Shown here piece after piece: positions 1-7,874 of a stretch of DNA of 64,000 bases. The DNA lies in NCBI GenBank assembly GCA_001485605.1, contig FAON01000001.1, positions 22,678-86,677 of the forward strand, given 5' to 3'. Source of the stretch: Candidatus Kryptobacter tengchongensis. GTDB taxonomy: Bacteria; Bacteroidota; Ignavibacteria; Kryptoniales; Kryptoniaceae. Made by a program: the position numbers and the translations under genes. Numbering within the stretch: position 1 is the stretch's first letter; every line of letters begins with the position of its first letter. The notes below the pieces were generated by a model, which saw nothing but the letters and a program-made list of their open reading frames with translations, was not told the origin of the DNA and ran no database searches.

Positions 1-1
1 A

Positions 2-121
2 CCCATTGAAAAACCATGCCCTGAATGCGGTTATCCACTTATAGTTAAACCTAAGCGTAAAACCTCAACCTCTTACAAATGCCCCAAATGCCATGCGGAG
101 ATAATGGAACATAGCGTTTGA
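2..121 (+). CDS. topA: C-terminal end of a zinc-finger protein, probably DNA topoisomerase I (partial)
   Basis: The reading frame is open from the window edge and ends in TGA at 119-121, leaving 39 residues. They contain two CxxC pairs (CPECG at residues 6-10 and CPKC at 27-30) about 18 residues apart, which makes a four-cysteine zinc ribbon. The wording PCPECGYPLIVK followed by YKCPKC is typical of the C-terminal zinc ribbons of bacterial topoisomerase I, which bind single-stranded DNA. The identification rests only on this short tail. Another zinc-ribbon protein is possible, and the rest of the gene lies outside the window. Confidence 0.55.
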   Translation, partial: PIEKPCPECGYPLIVKPKRKTSTSYKCPKCHAEIMEHSV

Positions 122-127
122 ATTGTT

Positions 128-736
128 TCAGGGTTCGTAAATAAATTTAGATTGATTTGTCATCGGCATTGGGAATATTTTCAATGGCACAGGTGGGGAA
201 GCACCCCTTGTGAGGAATACATAATATGTCTGGAACGAACCCTTTATATAAATTGTCTTCGTTTTTACTTCCCAGGTCTGTGGGTCAATTTCCTTGGGTC
301 TAAGTTCAAAATTTCCAGCTATGGTGTGAAGTGTTAAGTTGTGTAAAGTGAGATTTAAAATCCCTGTTCCAATTGGGCTCGCTGGATTCCCAAGCGAATC
401 AACCGTTGCAGTTGAGTAAGTATTTGTTGAATCAATGTAAATAGCCACCATTTCAATCGGTGTTCTGGTGGCATCATATGTTTTAGGAACTTGTATATCG
501 CTTGAGAATTTAAATCCAATTGCTATAAGATTTTGAAGTGTTCCACTGGCGTATTTTACTCCGATCAAACTCATAACCCCAGCTGAATCGTCATACACAG
601 CAATAACTGAATCCATTTTAAAGGATTTACTGTCAACAGTGATTTGAATATACGGCAAAATTTGGTTCTGTTCTTCTTTTTTGCAAGAGTAGATGAAAAG
701 CAGGGCAAAAATCAGAAAAATTAATTTTGATCTCAT
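128..736 (-). CDS. Hypothetical lipoprotein
   Basis: The protein is 202 residues. It starts with a hydrophobic signal peptide and a lipobox ending in IYSC-KKEEQ, so the mature protein should begin at Cys18 as a lipid-anchored envelope protein. The rest is hydrophilic and rich in predicted beta strands, with no catalytic motif that I recognise. It resembles in style the small immunoglobulin-like lipoproteins common in Bacteroidota, but I cannot name a family. Its ATG overlaps the stop of the upstream gene by four bases (ATGA at 733-736), so the two are almost certainly translated from one message. Function unknown. Confidence 0.75.
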   Translation of the reverse strand: MRSKLIFLIFALLFIYSCKKEEQNQILPYIQITVDSKSFKMDSVIAVYDDSAGVMSLIGVKYASGTLQNLIAIGFKFSSDIQVPKTYDATRTPIEMVAIYIDSTNTYSTATVDSLGNPASPIGTGILNLTLHNLTLHTIAGNFELRPKEIDPQTWEVKTKTIYIKGSFQTYYVFLTRGASPPVPLKIFPMPMTNQSKFIYEP

Positions 737-1701
737 AATCTCTCCAATCTTTCTTTTGCTTTTTTAGCGACGGGACTTCTGGGATATTCTTTCAGAACGC
801 GATTCATATATTCTTTTGCTTCTTTAATTTTCCCAAGCGCTGCGTAACATCTTCCAAGCATATATAAAGCATCAGGGGTTTTGGTTGATTTTGTCTGTGC
901 GACATAGTTGAAATATTCAATTGCCTTCTCGTATTGTTTTAAGGCGAAGTAGCTTTCACCTGCCCAGTAGACAGCGTTTATTTTCAAGTTTGTTTCAACA
1001 CTACTTCTCATCAAAGTATCAAAGTAAGAGATAGCCATTTTATATTTGCGATTTTTGAAAGCATTAAGTCCCAAATTGTAATAATTTCTAAATTGCTTTT
1101 CCGTCATTTCAATTTTTGGCGTTTCAGCAGTTATGCCAGGATAAGCAAGTTTAGCTTCACCGGCAACAGTTGCAGGTTTGGTTTCAGCAGGTTGTGTTGT
1201 TAATTTTGTTTCAAGTTCAGCAAGTTTCGCTTGCAAGTCCCTTATCTGTCTTTTATATTCTGTAATTTCGCTGTCTCGCTTTACAATCTCAGCTCTAAGT
1301 TCAAGTTCAGTTGCCCCGGGCTTTGGTTGTGATTCATACTCTGAGAGCTTTAAAGAAAGTTCGCGTGTTTTTTGTTTCTCCGCTTCAAGTTGAGCTCCGA
1401 GGTCGGAAAGTTTTGCAGTCAACTGAGCGTTGTTTTCTTGAAGTGATTGTATTTTTTTCTCCAGTTCAGATTTTTCTCTTTGTAGCTGTGAGTTTTGGGT
1501 TTCTAATTTTGATATTTGTTCTTTGAGTGTTTTGTTTTCCTCAGATAGGGTAAGCATTTGCGTTGTATCAATTTCTGCCGTTGTTTCCCCAATTATGTTT
1601 CCGTATATATCTTCTTGTTCAGCTGTGGACGCGCATCCCTGAATTAAAGTTAAAAACAATAATCCAGCTGTAATAGTTAAAATAAAACCCACTATTTTCA
1701 T
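733..1701 (-). CDS. Coiled-coil and TPR lipoprotein, CpoB/YbgF-like
   Basis: The protein is 322 residues. The N-terminus is a lipoprotein signal (lipobox LIQGC, Cys23). Residues about 50-170 form a long coiled coil rich in E, K, Q and L. Residues about 195-322 hold three TPR-like helical repeats (for example YNLGLNAFKNRKYKMAISYF and LYMLGRCYAALGKIKEAKEY). Coiled coil followed by TPRs is the layout of CpoB/YbgF, which in proteobacteria links the Tol-Pal system to peptidoglycan synthesis. No tol or pal gene lies in the window, so the assignment is by architecture only. A GGAAGG ribosome site lies 8 bases before the ATG, and a -35/-10 pair lies at 1738-1766. Confidence 0.75.
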   Translation of the reverse strand: MKIVGFILTITAGLLFLTLIQGCASTAEQEDIYGNIIGETTAEIDTTQMLTLSEENKTLKEQISKLETQNSQLQREKSELEKKIQSLQENNAQLTAKLSDLGAQLEAEKQKTRELSLKLSEYESQPKPGATELELRAEIVKRDSEITEYKRQIRDLQAKLAELETKLTTQPAETKPATVAGEAKLAYPGITAETPKIEMTEKQFRNYYNLGLNAFKNRKYKMAISYFDTLMRSSVETNLKINAVYWAGESYFALKQYEKAIEYFNYVAQTKSTKTPDALYMLGRCYAALGKIKEAKEYMNRVLKEYPRSPVAKKAKERLERL

Positions 1702-1737
1702 GGCTTAACCTTCCTTTTGTTTAACTTTGCTTGATTT

Positions 1738-1766
1738 AAAATAAAAAAGTATTGGGTAAAAGTCAA
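1738..1766 (-). promoter_or_regulatory. Promoter for the CpoB-like lipoprotein operon
   Basis: Read on the minus strand, TTGACT (1766-1761) and TATTTT (1743-1738) are separated by 17 bases, and the ATG follows 37 bases downstream. The spacing is ideal for a housekeeping promoter and matches two other promoters seen in this window. Confidence 0.5.
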
Positions 1767-1829
1767 GCGATGAGGCGATCCTGGCAATCTTGATTTTATT
1801 TGCAAAATTTTATAAATTTATAATCGCCT

Positions 1830-1913
1830 GGAGGGTTAGCCTAATTGGTAAGGCGGCGGTCTTGAAAACCGCTGGGCTTCGCGCCCTTGGGGGTTCGAGT
1901 CCCTCACCCTCCG
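1830..1913 (+). tRNA. tRNA-Ser (anticodon UGA)
   Basis: The acceptor stem GGAGGGT (1830-1836) pairs with ACCCTCC (1906-1912), with discriminator G at 1913. The anticodon stem GCGGT/ACCGC encloses a seven-base loop with TGA in the centre. A long variable arm (GGGC-loop-GCCC) marks a class II tRNA, and the T loop is TTCGAGT. Serine is read from the UGA anticodon, which decodes UCA and related codons. CCA is not encoded. The gene stands alone between the minus-strand lipoprotein operon and the secreted-protein gene. Confidence 0.95.
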
Positions 1914-2129
1914 CACTTTGTAATTTTTCCACACCGGTTTGAAAAAATGTAAAATTTAACCCGCTGACTTATTTAATTTCCCCGCTTTTTTCAGATTTTT
2001 TGAAAGGAATAAAATTTGATGTGTTTTTAATGTGAGCTGTGTCACACTGTTTCTTGAAGCACCTTTGCAATTTTGTTTAAAGACAAAAATTGAACATTCA
2101 TTAGAAGGTTTTAACCTATGATTAAAAGC

Positions 2130-2158
2130 TTGACAAAGGCGATTAGTTTTGTTATATT
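2130..2158 (+). promoter_or_regulatory. Promoter of the secreted T9SS-tail protein
   Basis: TTGACA (2130-2135) and TATATT (2153-2158) are separated by exactly 17 bases. The start codon at 2234 follows after a leader of about 70 bases. That leader contains a small hairpin, GCCAC-TCGTT-GTGGC (2177-2191). The rest of the gap from the tRNA to this promoter (1914-2129) shows nothing that I can name. Confidence 0.6.
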
Positions 2159-2233
2159 TACCTCAAGATAACAAAAGCCACTCGTTGTGGCAGAAATTAC
2201 AAACTAAATAAAAAGTAATTTTTGGAGGTAGCC

Positions 2234-3907
2234 ATGAAAAAATTGTTGTTGATTTTGGTTTTCATCTCTATACTTGTGTCTTTTTCAATAGGGCAGGTAA
2301 CGATAGGATGGCACCAATCAAATATTGAAATTGATGCTGGAGTTTCAGGTCAGCAAATTTTTGTTATGCTACAAAATAGTTATTCCAATCAGGGTGTCTG
2401 GAGCTTCAAAATTGATATTACTTCAACAAGTATAACTTTGAATACGAGCAATGTTAGTTTATATCCTGGCTTGTCCTCAAATTTTCTAATAACTAAGTCA
2501 AACATAACAAATGGTGTTAGTGTTGTTGTTTATGGAAAAACGAAGAGTCGTATGTTTCAGCCTGGTTTTAACTCAAGCGTGCTTGTGGTTACATTACCTT
2601 CTTTGTCAGCCGGTTCGTATTCTGTTACTTTGAGTGGTGCATCTGCAGTCATTAGAAATTATCCAGGTGGTGGTGGCACGCCTCAAATGGTTACCCCAAC
2701 TTTAAGTCCGGCTACGATAAATATTACAGCTTCCACTTTTACACCTCCTACTTCTTCGCCAACATTTACGCCAACTGGTTATACCAATAGTCGCAAATAT
2801 GGTGATGTAAATTGGGATAATAATGTAAATATTGTAGATGTAACCGCACTTGCTGATGTCGTGGTTGGAAATTACGGTGCTGTAATAGTAAATGATCCTG
2901 AAGTTAATTTTAGAGATGCGAATAGCGATGGAACAAATGATAGATATTTTTATGAGACAACCAATGGTGAAAGTCCGCTCCAATATGACAATGCGAATCC
3001 TGATAATGCAGACAGGATAGCTTCTGATGTTAATGGTGGGGGCGGAACTCTTGATCTTATGGACCTCGCAACATTGGAAGATGCGGTGGTAAGTGGTGTA
3101 TGGCCAGGTTATGCGATAGCTGCGATTGCTGGTTCGCCTGTGTTTAAAGTTAATGATAAAGGTTTAGGTTCTGGTGCAATTCTTGCAAAGTTTGGAGGAG
3201 GTGGGAAAAAGGTAAATGCAAACGGACTTTTAAAATTTGAGCTGTTCAGTCCTGGGACGAAGACAAGTAAGATAAGGGTTAAACTTGAAAATAACGAGCC
3301 TTTGTTAAGAGGATTGCAAATAGAATTTATATCTTCTGTTTTACCTGGCAAGATTGATGTTTGGAAGATGCCCGATGCAAGTGGGTTAAATGTTGATTGG
3401 AGGAGGAATGAATTTAATAAAATTGTAATTGTCGTCTATGCCGATGGTGGTAAATATATCAAAACAGGTGAAAGCGTTTTGCTTACGATAGTGCTTCCTA
3501 ATGTCACTGCTGAACAACTTTTGAATGCTGAACCTCAAATTATAGCAAGTGTTGGAAATACAGGTGCAGATTTGTTATATAATGCTTATCAATTTGGAGG
3601 AGAGGTGCCACTTGATTATATGCTTTACCAAAACTATCCAAATCCGTTTAACCCGGGCACCGAGATAAGGTTTGATATACCTGAGTATTCAAGTGTTAAG
3701 ATAATCGTTTGGAATGTTCTTGGTCAGAAGGTTAAAACACTTGTTGAGGCAAATCTTGATCCTGGAAGAAAGAGTGTTAAGTGGGATGGAAGAGATGAGC
3801 AGGGTAATCCTGTTGGTTCAGGTGTTTACTTCTATACGATGTATGCAAAGTCGCTTGAGGATGGAAGAGAATTCACGATGACAAGAAAAGCAATATTGAT
3901 GAAGTAG
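2234..3907 (+). CDS. Secreted cohesin/dockerin-like protein with type IX secretion C-terminal domain
   Basis: I start it at ATG 2234 (MKKLLLI), because GGAGG at 2224-2228 sits five bases upstream. An in-frame TTG at 2222 overlaps that site. The product is 557 residues with a signal peptide ending near FSIGQ. Residues about 20-160 look like a cohesin-type beta domain. Residues about 185-290 hold two dockerin-like segments (GDVNWDNNVNIVDVTALADV and SDVNGGGGTLDLMDLATLED) with calcium-loop Asp/Asn spacing. The last 90 residues are a T9SS-type sorting domain: YQNYPNPFNPGTEIRF, then VLGQKV and GVYFYTM. Such tails send proteins across the outer membrane in Bacteroidota relatives. It is monocistronic, with its own promoter and terminator. 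The substrate or partner is unknown. Confidence 0.85.
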   Translation: MKKLLLILVFISILVSFSIGQVTIGWHQSNIEIDAGVSGQQIFVMLQNSYSNQGVWSFKIDITSTSITLNTSNVSLYPGLSSNFLITKSNITNGVSVVVYGKTKSRMFQPGFNSSVLVVTLPSLSAGSYSVTLSGASAVIRNYPGGGGTPQMVTPTLSPATINITASTFTPPTSSPTFTPTGYTNSRKYGDVNWDNNVNIVDVTALADVVVGNYGAVIVNDPEVNFRDANSDGTNDRYFYETTNGESPLQYDNANPDNADRIASDVNGGGGTLDLMDLATLEDAVVSGVWPGYAIAAIAGSPVFKVNDKGLGSGAILAKFGGGGKKVNANGLLKFELFSPGTKTSKIRVKLENNEPLLRGLQIEFISSVLPGKIDVWKMPDASGLNVDWRRNEFNKIVIVVYADGGKYIKTGESVLLTIVLPNVTAEQLLNAEPQIIASVGNTGADLLYNAYQFGGEVPLDYMLYQNYPNPFNPGTEIRFDIPEYSSVKIIVWNVLGQKVKTLVEANLDPGRKSVKWDGRDEQGNPVGSGVYFYTMYAKSLEDGREFTMTRKAILMK

Positions 3908-3950
3908 GGATTATTTCTGGATTTTCTCTCTTTATTTAGTTTTTTATCAA

Positions 3951-3976
3951 CCCCTCCCTATAGGGAGGGGTTTTTT
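3951..3976 (+). terminator. Rho-independent terminator
   Basis: A perfect palindrome (CCCCTCCCTA paired with TAGGGAGGGG, 3951-3970) is followed directly by a run of six T. It closes the secreted-protein transcript 43 bases after its stop. The remaining gap to secG (3977-4151) holds no feature that I can support. Confidence 0.85.
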
Positions 3977-4151
3977 ATTTTTGAAAGTCTGATTATTTTG
4001 GTTTTGAGTAATTTTCTTTTTAAATTTAACAAGAACAAAGTTGCTTCTTAATTCCTTTTTGAATAAGGAACACAAGAGAAGCAAGTTGATTAAGGAGTTT
4101 AAACTTGATTTTTAAATGTATGAAAAACAAAATTTCGGAGACGATTTAAAA

Positions 4152-4508
4152 ATGTATGGTGTTCTTGTTGCGATTGAGATAATAATTGCTATTTTTCTTG
4201 TTATCGCAGTTTTGCTTCAAGCTGGAAGAGGTGGTGGTCTTGCTGGAGCGTTTGGCGGAGCAGGTTTTGGGACAGTTTTTGGGATCAGAAGAACTGCAGA
4301 CTTTCTTAGCAAAGCAACGATTACACTTGGTGCAATTTTTCTTTTGCTTGCAATTATAATTAATCTTTTCTTTCTACCAGGGAAGACACCCGAGAGTGTT
4401 CGTGAAAGCATAATTCAACAAAGGGCAAAATCGGTTCCACCAATTACTGTTCCTGCACCTCAGCCTGGTCAATCTCAACCTGCTGCAACCCCGCAGGAAC
4501 AGAAATAG
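4152..4508 (+). CDS. secG: Preprotein translocase subunit SecG
   Basis: SecG is the small inner-membrane partner of SecYE and aids Sec protein export. From ATG 4152 the protein has 118 residues. It has a first membrane helix (VLVAIEIIIAIFLVIAVLLQ), the conserved glycine-rich cytoplasmic loop QAGRGGGLAGAFGG with the downstream TVFGIRR, and a second helix (TITLGAIFLLLAIIINLFF). A proline/glutamine-rich tail follows. An ATG at 4116 is also in frame, but it would add 12 polar residues before helix 1. CGGAG at 4136-4140 is a better site for 4152. Confidence 0.93.
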   Translation: MYGVLVAIEIIIAIFLVIAVLLQAGRGGGLAGAFGGAGFGTVFGIRRTADFLSKATITLGAIFLLLAIIINLFFLPGKTPESVRESIIQQRAKSVPPITVPAPQPGQSQPAATPQEQK

Positions 4509-4574
4509 TTGATTTATTTCGGGTGAAAATAGTGAATTTTTGGCAAAGATGTATTTCGTAACGGATTTTACGAT

Positions 4575-7500
4575 GTGAAACAAAAAATTTATTTTTTATG
4601 CAAAGTTATGTTTTTGATGTTAATAAGCGAAGTACTTGAATTTTTTTATGTTCTTTTGCCTGTCCTCTCGCTTACCGCTTTAGCTTATAGATTTACATTT
4701 GAAACAGGGAAAAGAACGGGGTCTTCACTTCTGTTTTTCTCCGCCGTTTTTTATTTGATAGCTGTTTATGAGTCTTTTTACATAACAGCAAGATTTGGGC
4801 TTATAACAAGCGCTGAACTTGTTTTAATACATATACTTTACATCATTGGCGGATTTCTTCTTATCTTTGGGGTATTTTCTCTTTATAATTTCTTTATAAG
4901 ATTGACAGGGATTGGTGATTTAAGCTCTTCTTTAAAAAAGATTTTGATACCTGGGGGCGCTTTTGTTGTTTTGTTGTTTCCGTATTTTTGGGTGCAATCT
5001 TATGAAAAAATGCTTCATCTTCTCACCGATATTTTTTATGTCTTGATTCAATTACAATTTTTTATTGCTTATTTTACCCTTGGCGATATAATGTTAACAA
5101 ATAAAGATGTGTGTAAAAAAGCACCTCGCAGGAGCAAGTGGATTAAATTATTCTCTCTTTATTTCTTAGTTGAACCAGTTTTATGGCTCTGGTTTTTGAA
5201 ACTTAGTTTTTCAGGGTTGGCACTTAGCAGAGTTTTCCTTGCGATAGAGGTTGCTGGCACATTTGTTTCTGGATTTTTAACTTTTAACATACTTCACATT
5301 TTGATTTCTCATTCGCCGTTGTTGCTTGAGGAGTATAAGTCAAGGTATATCGCCATTGTAAAATCTAGCATTATGAGACGACTTGCGGTGATAGCAATTG
5401 TTGCGGGTTTTGCAGTTGTTTTGTCGGGGACGCTTGCAACGGGATTATTTTTTGATATGCAGGAACAAATTTTTATAAGCCGTATTTCAAAAGATGCTGA
5501 AATTATGAGGGTTTTCTCAAGAGAAAGTGAGAGGGAAATTGAAAGTTTATCCTTAAAAATTCAACTTTTGATTAAAAATGGGTTAGAATCTGAAAAAGTC
5601 AAAGACACTATAAGGAGCTTGAGGGAAAGATATGGGGAAATTGTTTCAAATGTGTTTTTCTTTGATGAGAAGGGAAAAGTTTATTATTCACATCCTGAGA
5701 TTCTTAATTTCACTATACCTGAGAGGTTTTTGAAGGATAAGTTTATAACAACGCCAGTCGTTAAAAATGGAAGTAGTTTTTCTACATTTGTTCTTTATCC
5801 ATATTTTAGCCAAGGTGGGAAGTTTTTGGGTGGGATTGGGGTTGAGTTCAATTTTGAAAATTTGCGCAATAATTTAAAAAAACTTGTAGAGCCACATTCA
5901 AGAGTTTTATTTGTTGATGCTAACTTGGGGATTGTTATAGCTGGTGAGTCAAATGCTCTTGGTGTTAATTTCATTGAGTTTTTAAATTCGCGAATTGATT
6001 CGCCATTGAACTTTAAGGGTTTGGTGAAGGACGATACTTTGATTTATGAAAGGGTTTATAAAAATTCAAGGAGGACAATCCTCGGTGTCGCGATGGTTTC
6101 TGTTAATTTTAATTCGCATAAAATTTATATGGTTGATTATCACTTTCTTGAGGACTTTGGAATCTTTGAAGTAGTTCCAAGGGCTACTCTTTTCTGGATG
6201 ATTTTAAGTTCACTTGGGATTTTGGTAAGTGTTGTTGTGATTTTATTTTTGAATTTTAAATTTTCGGAGCATCTTGAATATGAAATTGAAAAGCGAACAA
6301 TTGAACTTGTGAGGTCCGAGGAAAAATACAGGTCAATTGTTGAAAACCCATTTTTTGGTGCGTATTTGATGGATGCTTCTGGGTTTAAATATGTGAACGA
6401 TAAATTCTGTGAGATTTTTGGATATAGTAAGGATGAAATTTTGAATTTGAAAGATTATTCTTTGTTAATTCATCCAGATGATAGGGAAAGGTTAAATAAG
6501 CAATTAAGAAAGAGATTAAAAGGTGAGCTGGAGATAAACAAGTGGAGTGCGAGAGGTTTAAGGAAAGATGGAAGTGTTATCTTTATTGAGGGTTACACAA
6601 AGCGGGTTGAGTATGAAGGGAAACCAGCAGCGCAGGGGATGATAATTGATGTAACGGAGGAAGTTAAAAGGAGAGAAGCACTTCAGCAAACGCAAAAACT
6701 TGAAGCACTTGGAACACTTGCGAGTGGAATTGCCCACGATTTTAATAATATTTTACAAATTATAATTGGTGCAGCTCAACTGCTTGGGATGAAACTTAAA
6801 AATTCAGAATATATGAGATGGGTTGACACTATTAACACAACTGCATTACGCGGGGCGGAACTTGCGAAACGATTATTGACATTCTCCCGAAAGAAACCAA
6901 CTGGAGAAATGAAGCCAATAAACTTGCATCAAATGATTGAGGAATCAGTTAAAGTGTTCAGAGAGACTTTCCCAAGAAACATTGAGATTGAGGCGTATCT
7001 TGAGGCAGAAGATTATATGATACTTGGGGAGGAAGCGCAAGTTCAACAAGTTATTTTCAATCTTGCCGTGAATGCGAGGGATGCTATGCCGGATGGGGGG
7101 AAATTAATTTTCAGAACAGAAAATCGTTTTGGGAATGGTTTTGAGGCAGATCCAAATGTTGAGTATGTTGTAATGCATGTGATTGATACAGGTATTGGAA
7201 TGAGCGAGGAAGTAAAAAGAAGGATATTTGAGCCATTTTTTACAACAAAGCCAGCGGGTAAAGGGACAGGGCTTGGGCTTTCAACAGTTTATGGAATTGT
7301 GAAATCATATAACGGGTTTATTAAAGTTTACAGCGAGGTTGGAAAGGGAACGAAATTCTCAATTTATATCCCTGCCCATAGGGAAGTTCAAAAAGAAAGT
7401 AAAGAGGTTAAGGTGAAAGTGGGAAGAACGGGTACTTTGCTTTTGATTGACGATGAGGAAGAAATACGAATTGCTGGCAAAGAATTACTTGAAGCCGAGG

Positions 7501-7784
7501 GGTTTAGGGTTTATGTAGCAGGCGATGGGGTTGAAGGAATTGAAATTTATAAAAAGCATAAGGATGAAGTTGACCTTGTTATACTTGATCTTAACATGCC
7601 AAAGATGAGTGGTAAAGATACATTAGCACAACTTCTTTTGATAAATCCAGATGTAAAAGTGATAATTGCGACAGGATATATAACCGAGTCGGAAAAGGAA
7701 GAAGTTAAGGGGGTGGCTGGATTTATTGAGAAACCGTTTGATATAAGTAAGCTTCTTCAGATGATAGCAGAAATTTTGGGATAA
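4575..7784 (+). CDS. Hybrid sensor histidine kinase with membrane sensor, PAS, HisKA, HATPase and receiver domains
   Basis: The protein has 1069 residues from the GTG at 4575, which has no clear ribosome site; ATG codons just inside (for example at 4608) are alternatives. About seven membrane helices fill residues 10-290. An extracellular Cache-like region spans about 300-530, followed by another helix (about 535-560). A PAS domain (about 580-690) precedes the HisKA phosphoacceptor His721 in GIAHDFNNIL. The ATPase domain shows the N box (NLAVNARDA), DTGIGM and GKGTGLGLSTVYG. A C-terminal receiver domain has acidic DDEEE and phosphoacceptor Asp1005 (LDLNMP). It should pass phosphate from His721 to Asp1005, or to a partner not encoded nearby. 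The ligand is unknown. Confidence 0.92.
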   Translation: MKQKIYFLCKVMFLMLISEVLEFFYVLLPVLSLTALAYRFTFETGKRTGSSLLFFSAVFYLIAVYESFYITARFGLITSAELVLIHILYIIGGFLLIFGVFSLYNFFIRLTGIGDLSSSLKKILIPGGAFVVLLFPYFWVQSYEKMLHLLTDIFYVLIQLQFFIAYFTLGDIMLTNKDVCKKAPRRSKWIKLFSLYFLVEPVLWLWFLKLSFSGLALSRVFLAIEVAGTFVSGFLTFNILHILISHSPLLLEEYKSRYIAIVKSSIMRRLAVIAIVAGFAVVLSGTLATGLFFDMQEQIFISRISKDAEIMRVFSRESEREIESLSLKIQLLIKNGLESEKVKDTIRSLRERYGEIVSNVFFFDEKGKVYYSHPEILNFTIPERFLKDKFITTPVVKNGSSFSTFVLYPYFSQGGKFLGGIGVEFNFENLRNNLKKLVEPHSRVLFVDANLGIVIAGESNALGVNFIEFLNSRIDSPLNFKGLVKDDTLIYERVYKNSRRTILGVAMVSVNFNSHKIYMVDYHFLEDFGIFEVVPRATLFWMILSSLGILVSVVVILFLNFKFSEHLEYEIEKRTIELVRSEEKYRSIVENPFFGAYLMDASGFKYVNDKFCEIFGYSKDEILNLKDYSLLIHPDDRERLNKQLRKRLKGELEINKWSARGLRKDGSVIFIEGYTKRVEYEGKPAAQGMIIDVTEEVKRREALQQTQKLEALGTLASGIAHDFNNILQIIIGAAQLLGMKLKNSEYMRWVDTINTTALRGAELAKRLLTFSRKKPTGEMKPINLHQMIEESVKVFRETFPRNIEIEAYLEAEDYMILGEEAQVQQVIFNLAVNARDAMPDGGKLIFRTENRFGNGFEADPNVEYVVMHVIDTGIGMSEEVKRRIFEPFFTTKPAGKGTGLGLSTVYGIVKSYNGFIKVYSEVGKGTKFSIYIPAHREVQKESKEVKVKVGRTGTLLLIDDEEEIRIAGKELLEAEGFRVYVAGDGVEGIEIYKKHKDEVDLVILDLNMPKMSGKDTLAQLLLINPDVKVIIATGYITESEKEEVKGVAGFIEKPFDISKLLQMIAEILG

Positions 7785-7805
7785 TTTTATTTTGGGAGTA
7801 AATAA

Positions 7806-7834
7806 TTGGAAAATCCTGTGATTTTTGCTATATT
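7806..7834 (+). promoter_or_regulatory. Promoter of the TPR protein gene
   Basis: TTGGAA (7806-7811) and TATATT (7829-7834) are separated by 17 bases, and the start codon lies 40 bases downstream. The -10 sequence is identical to those at 2153 and 53308. Confidence 0.5.
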
Positions 7835-7874
7835 TGAAAAAAGAAATTTTAAAAATTAATCTTTGAAAGAAGAC

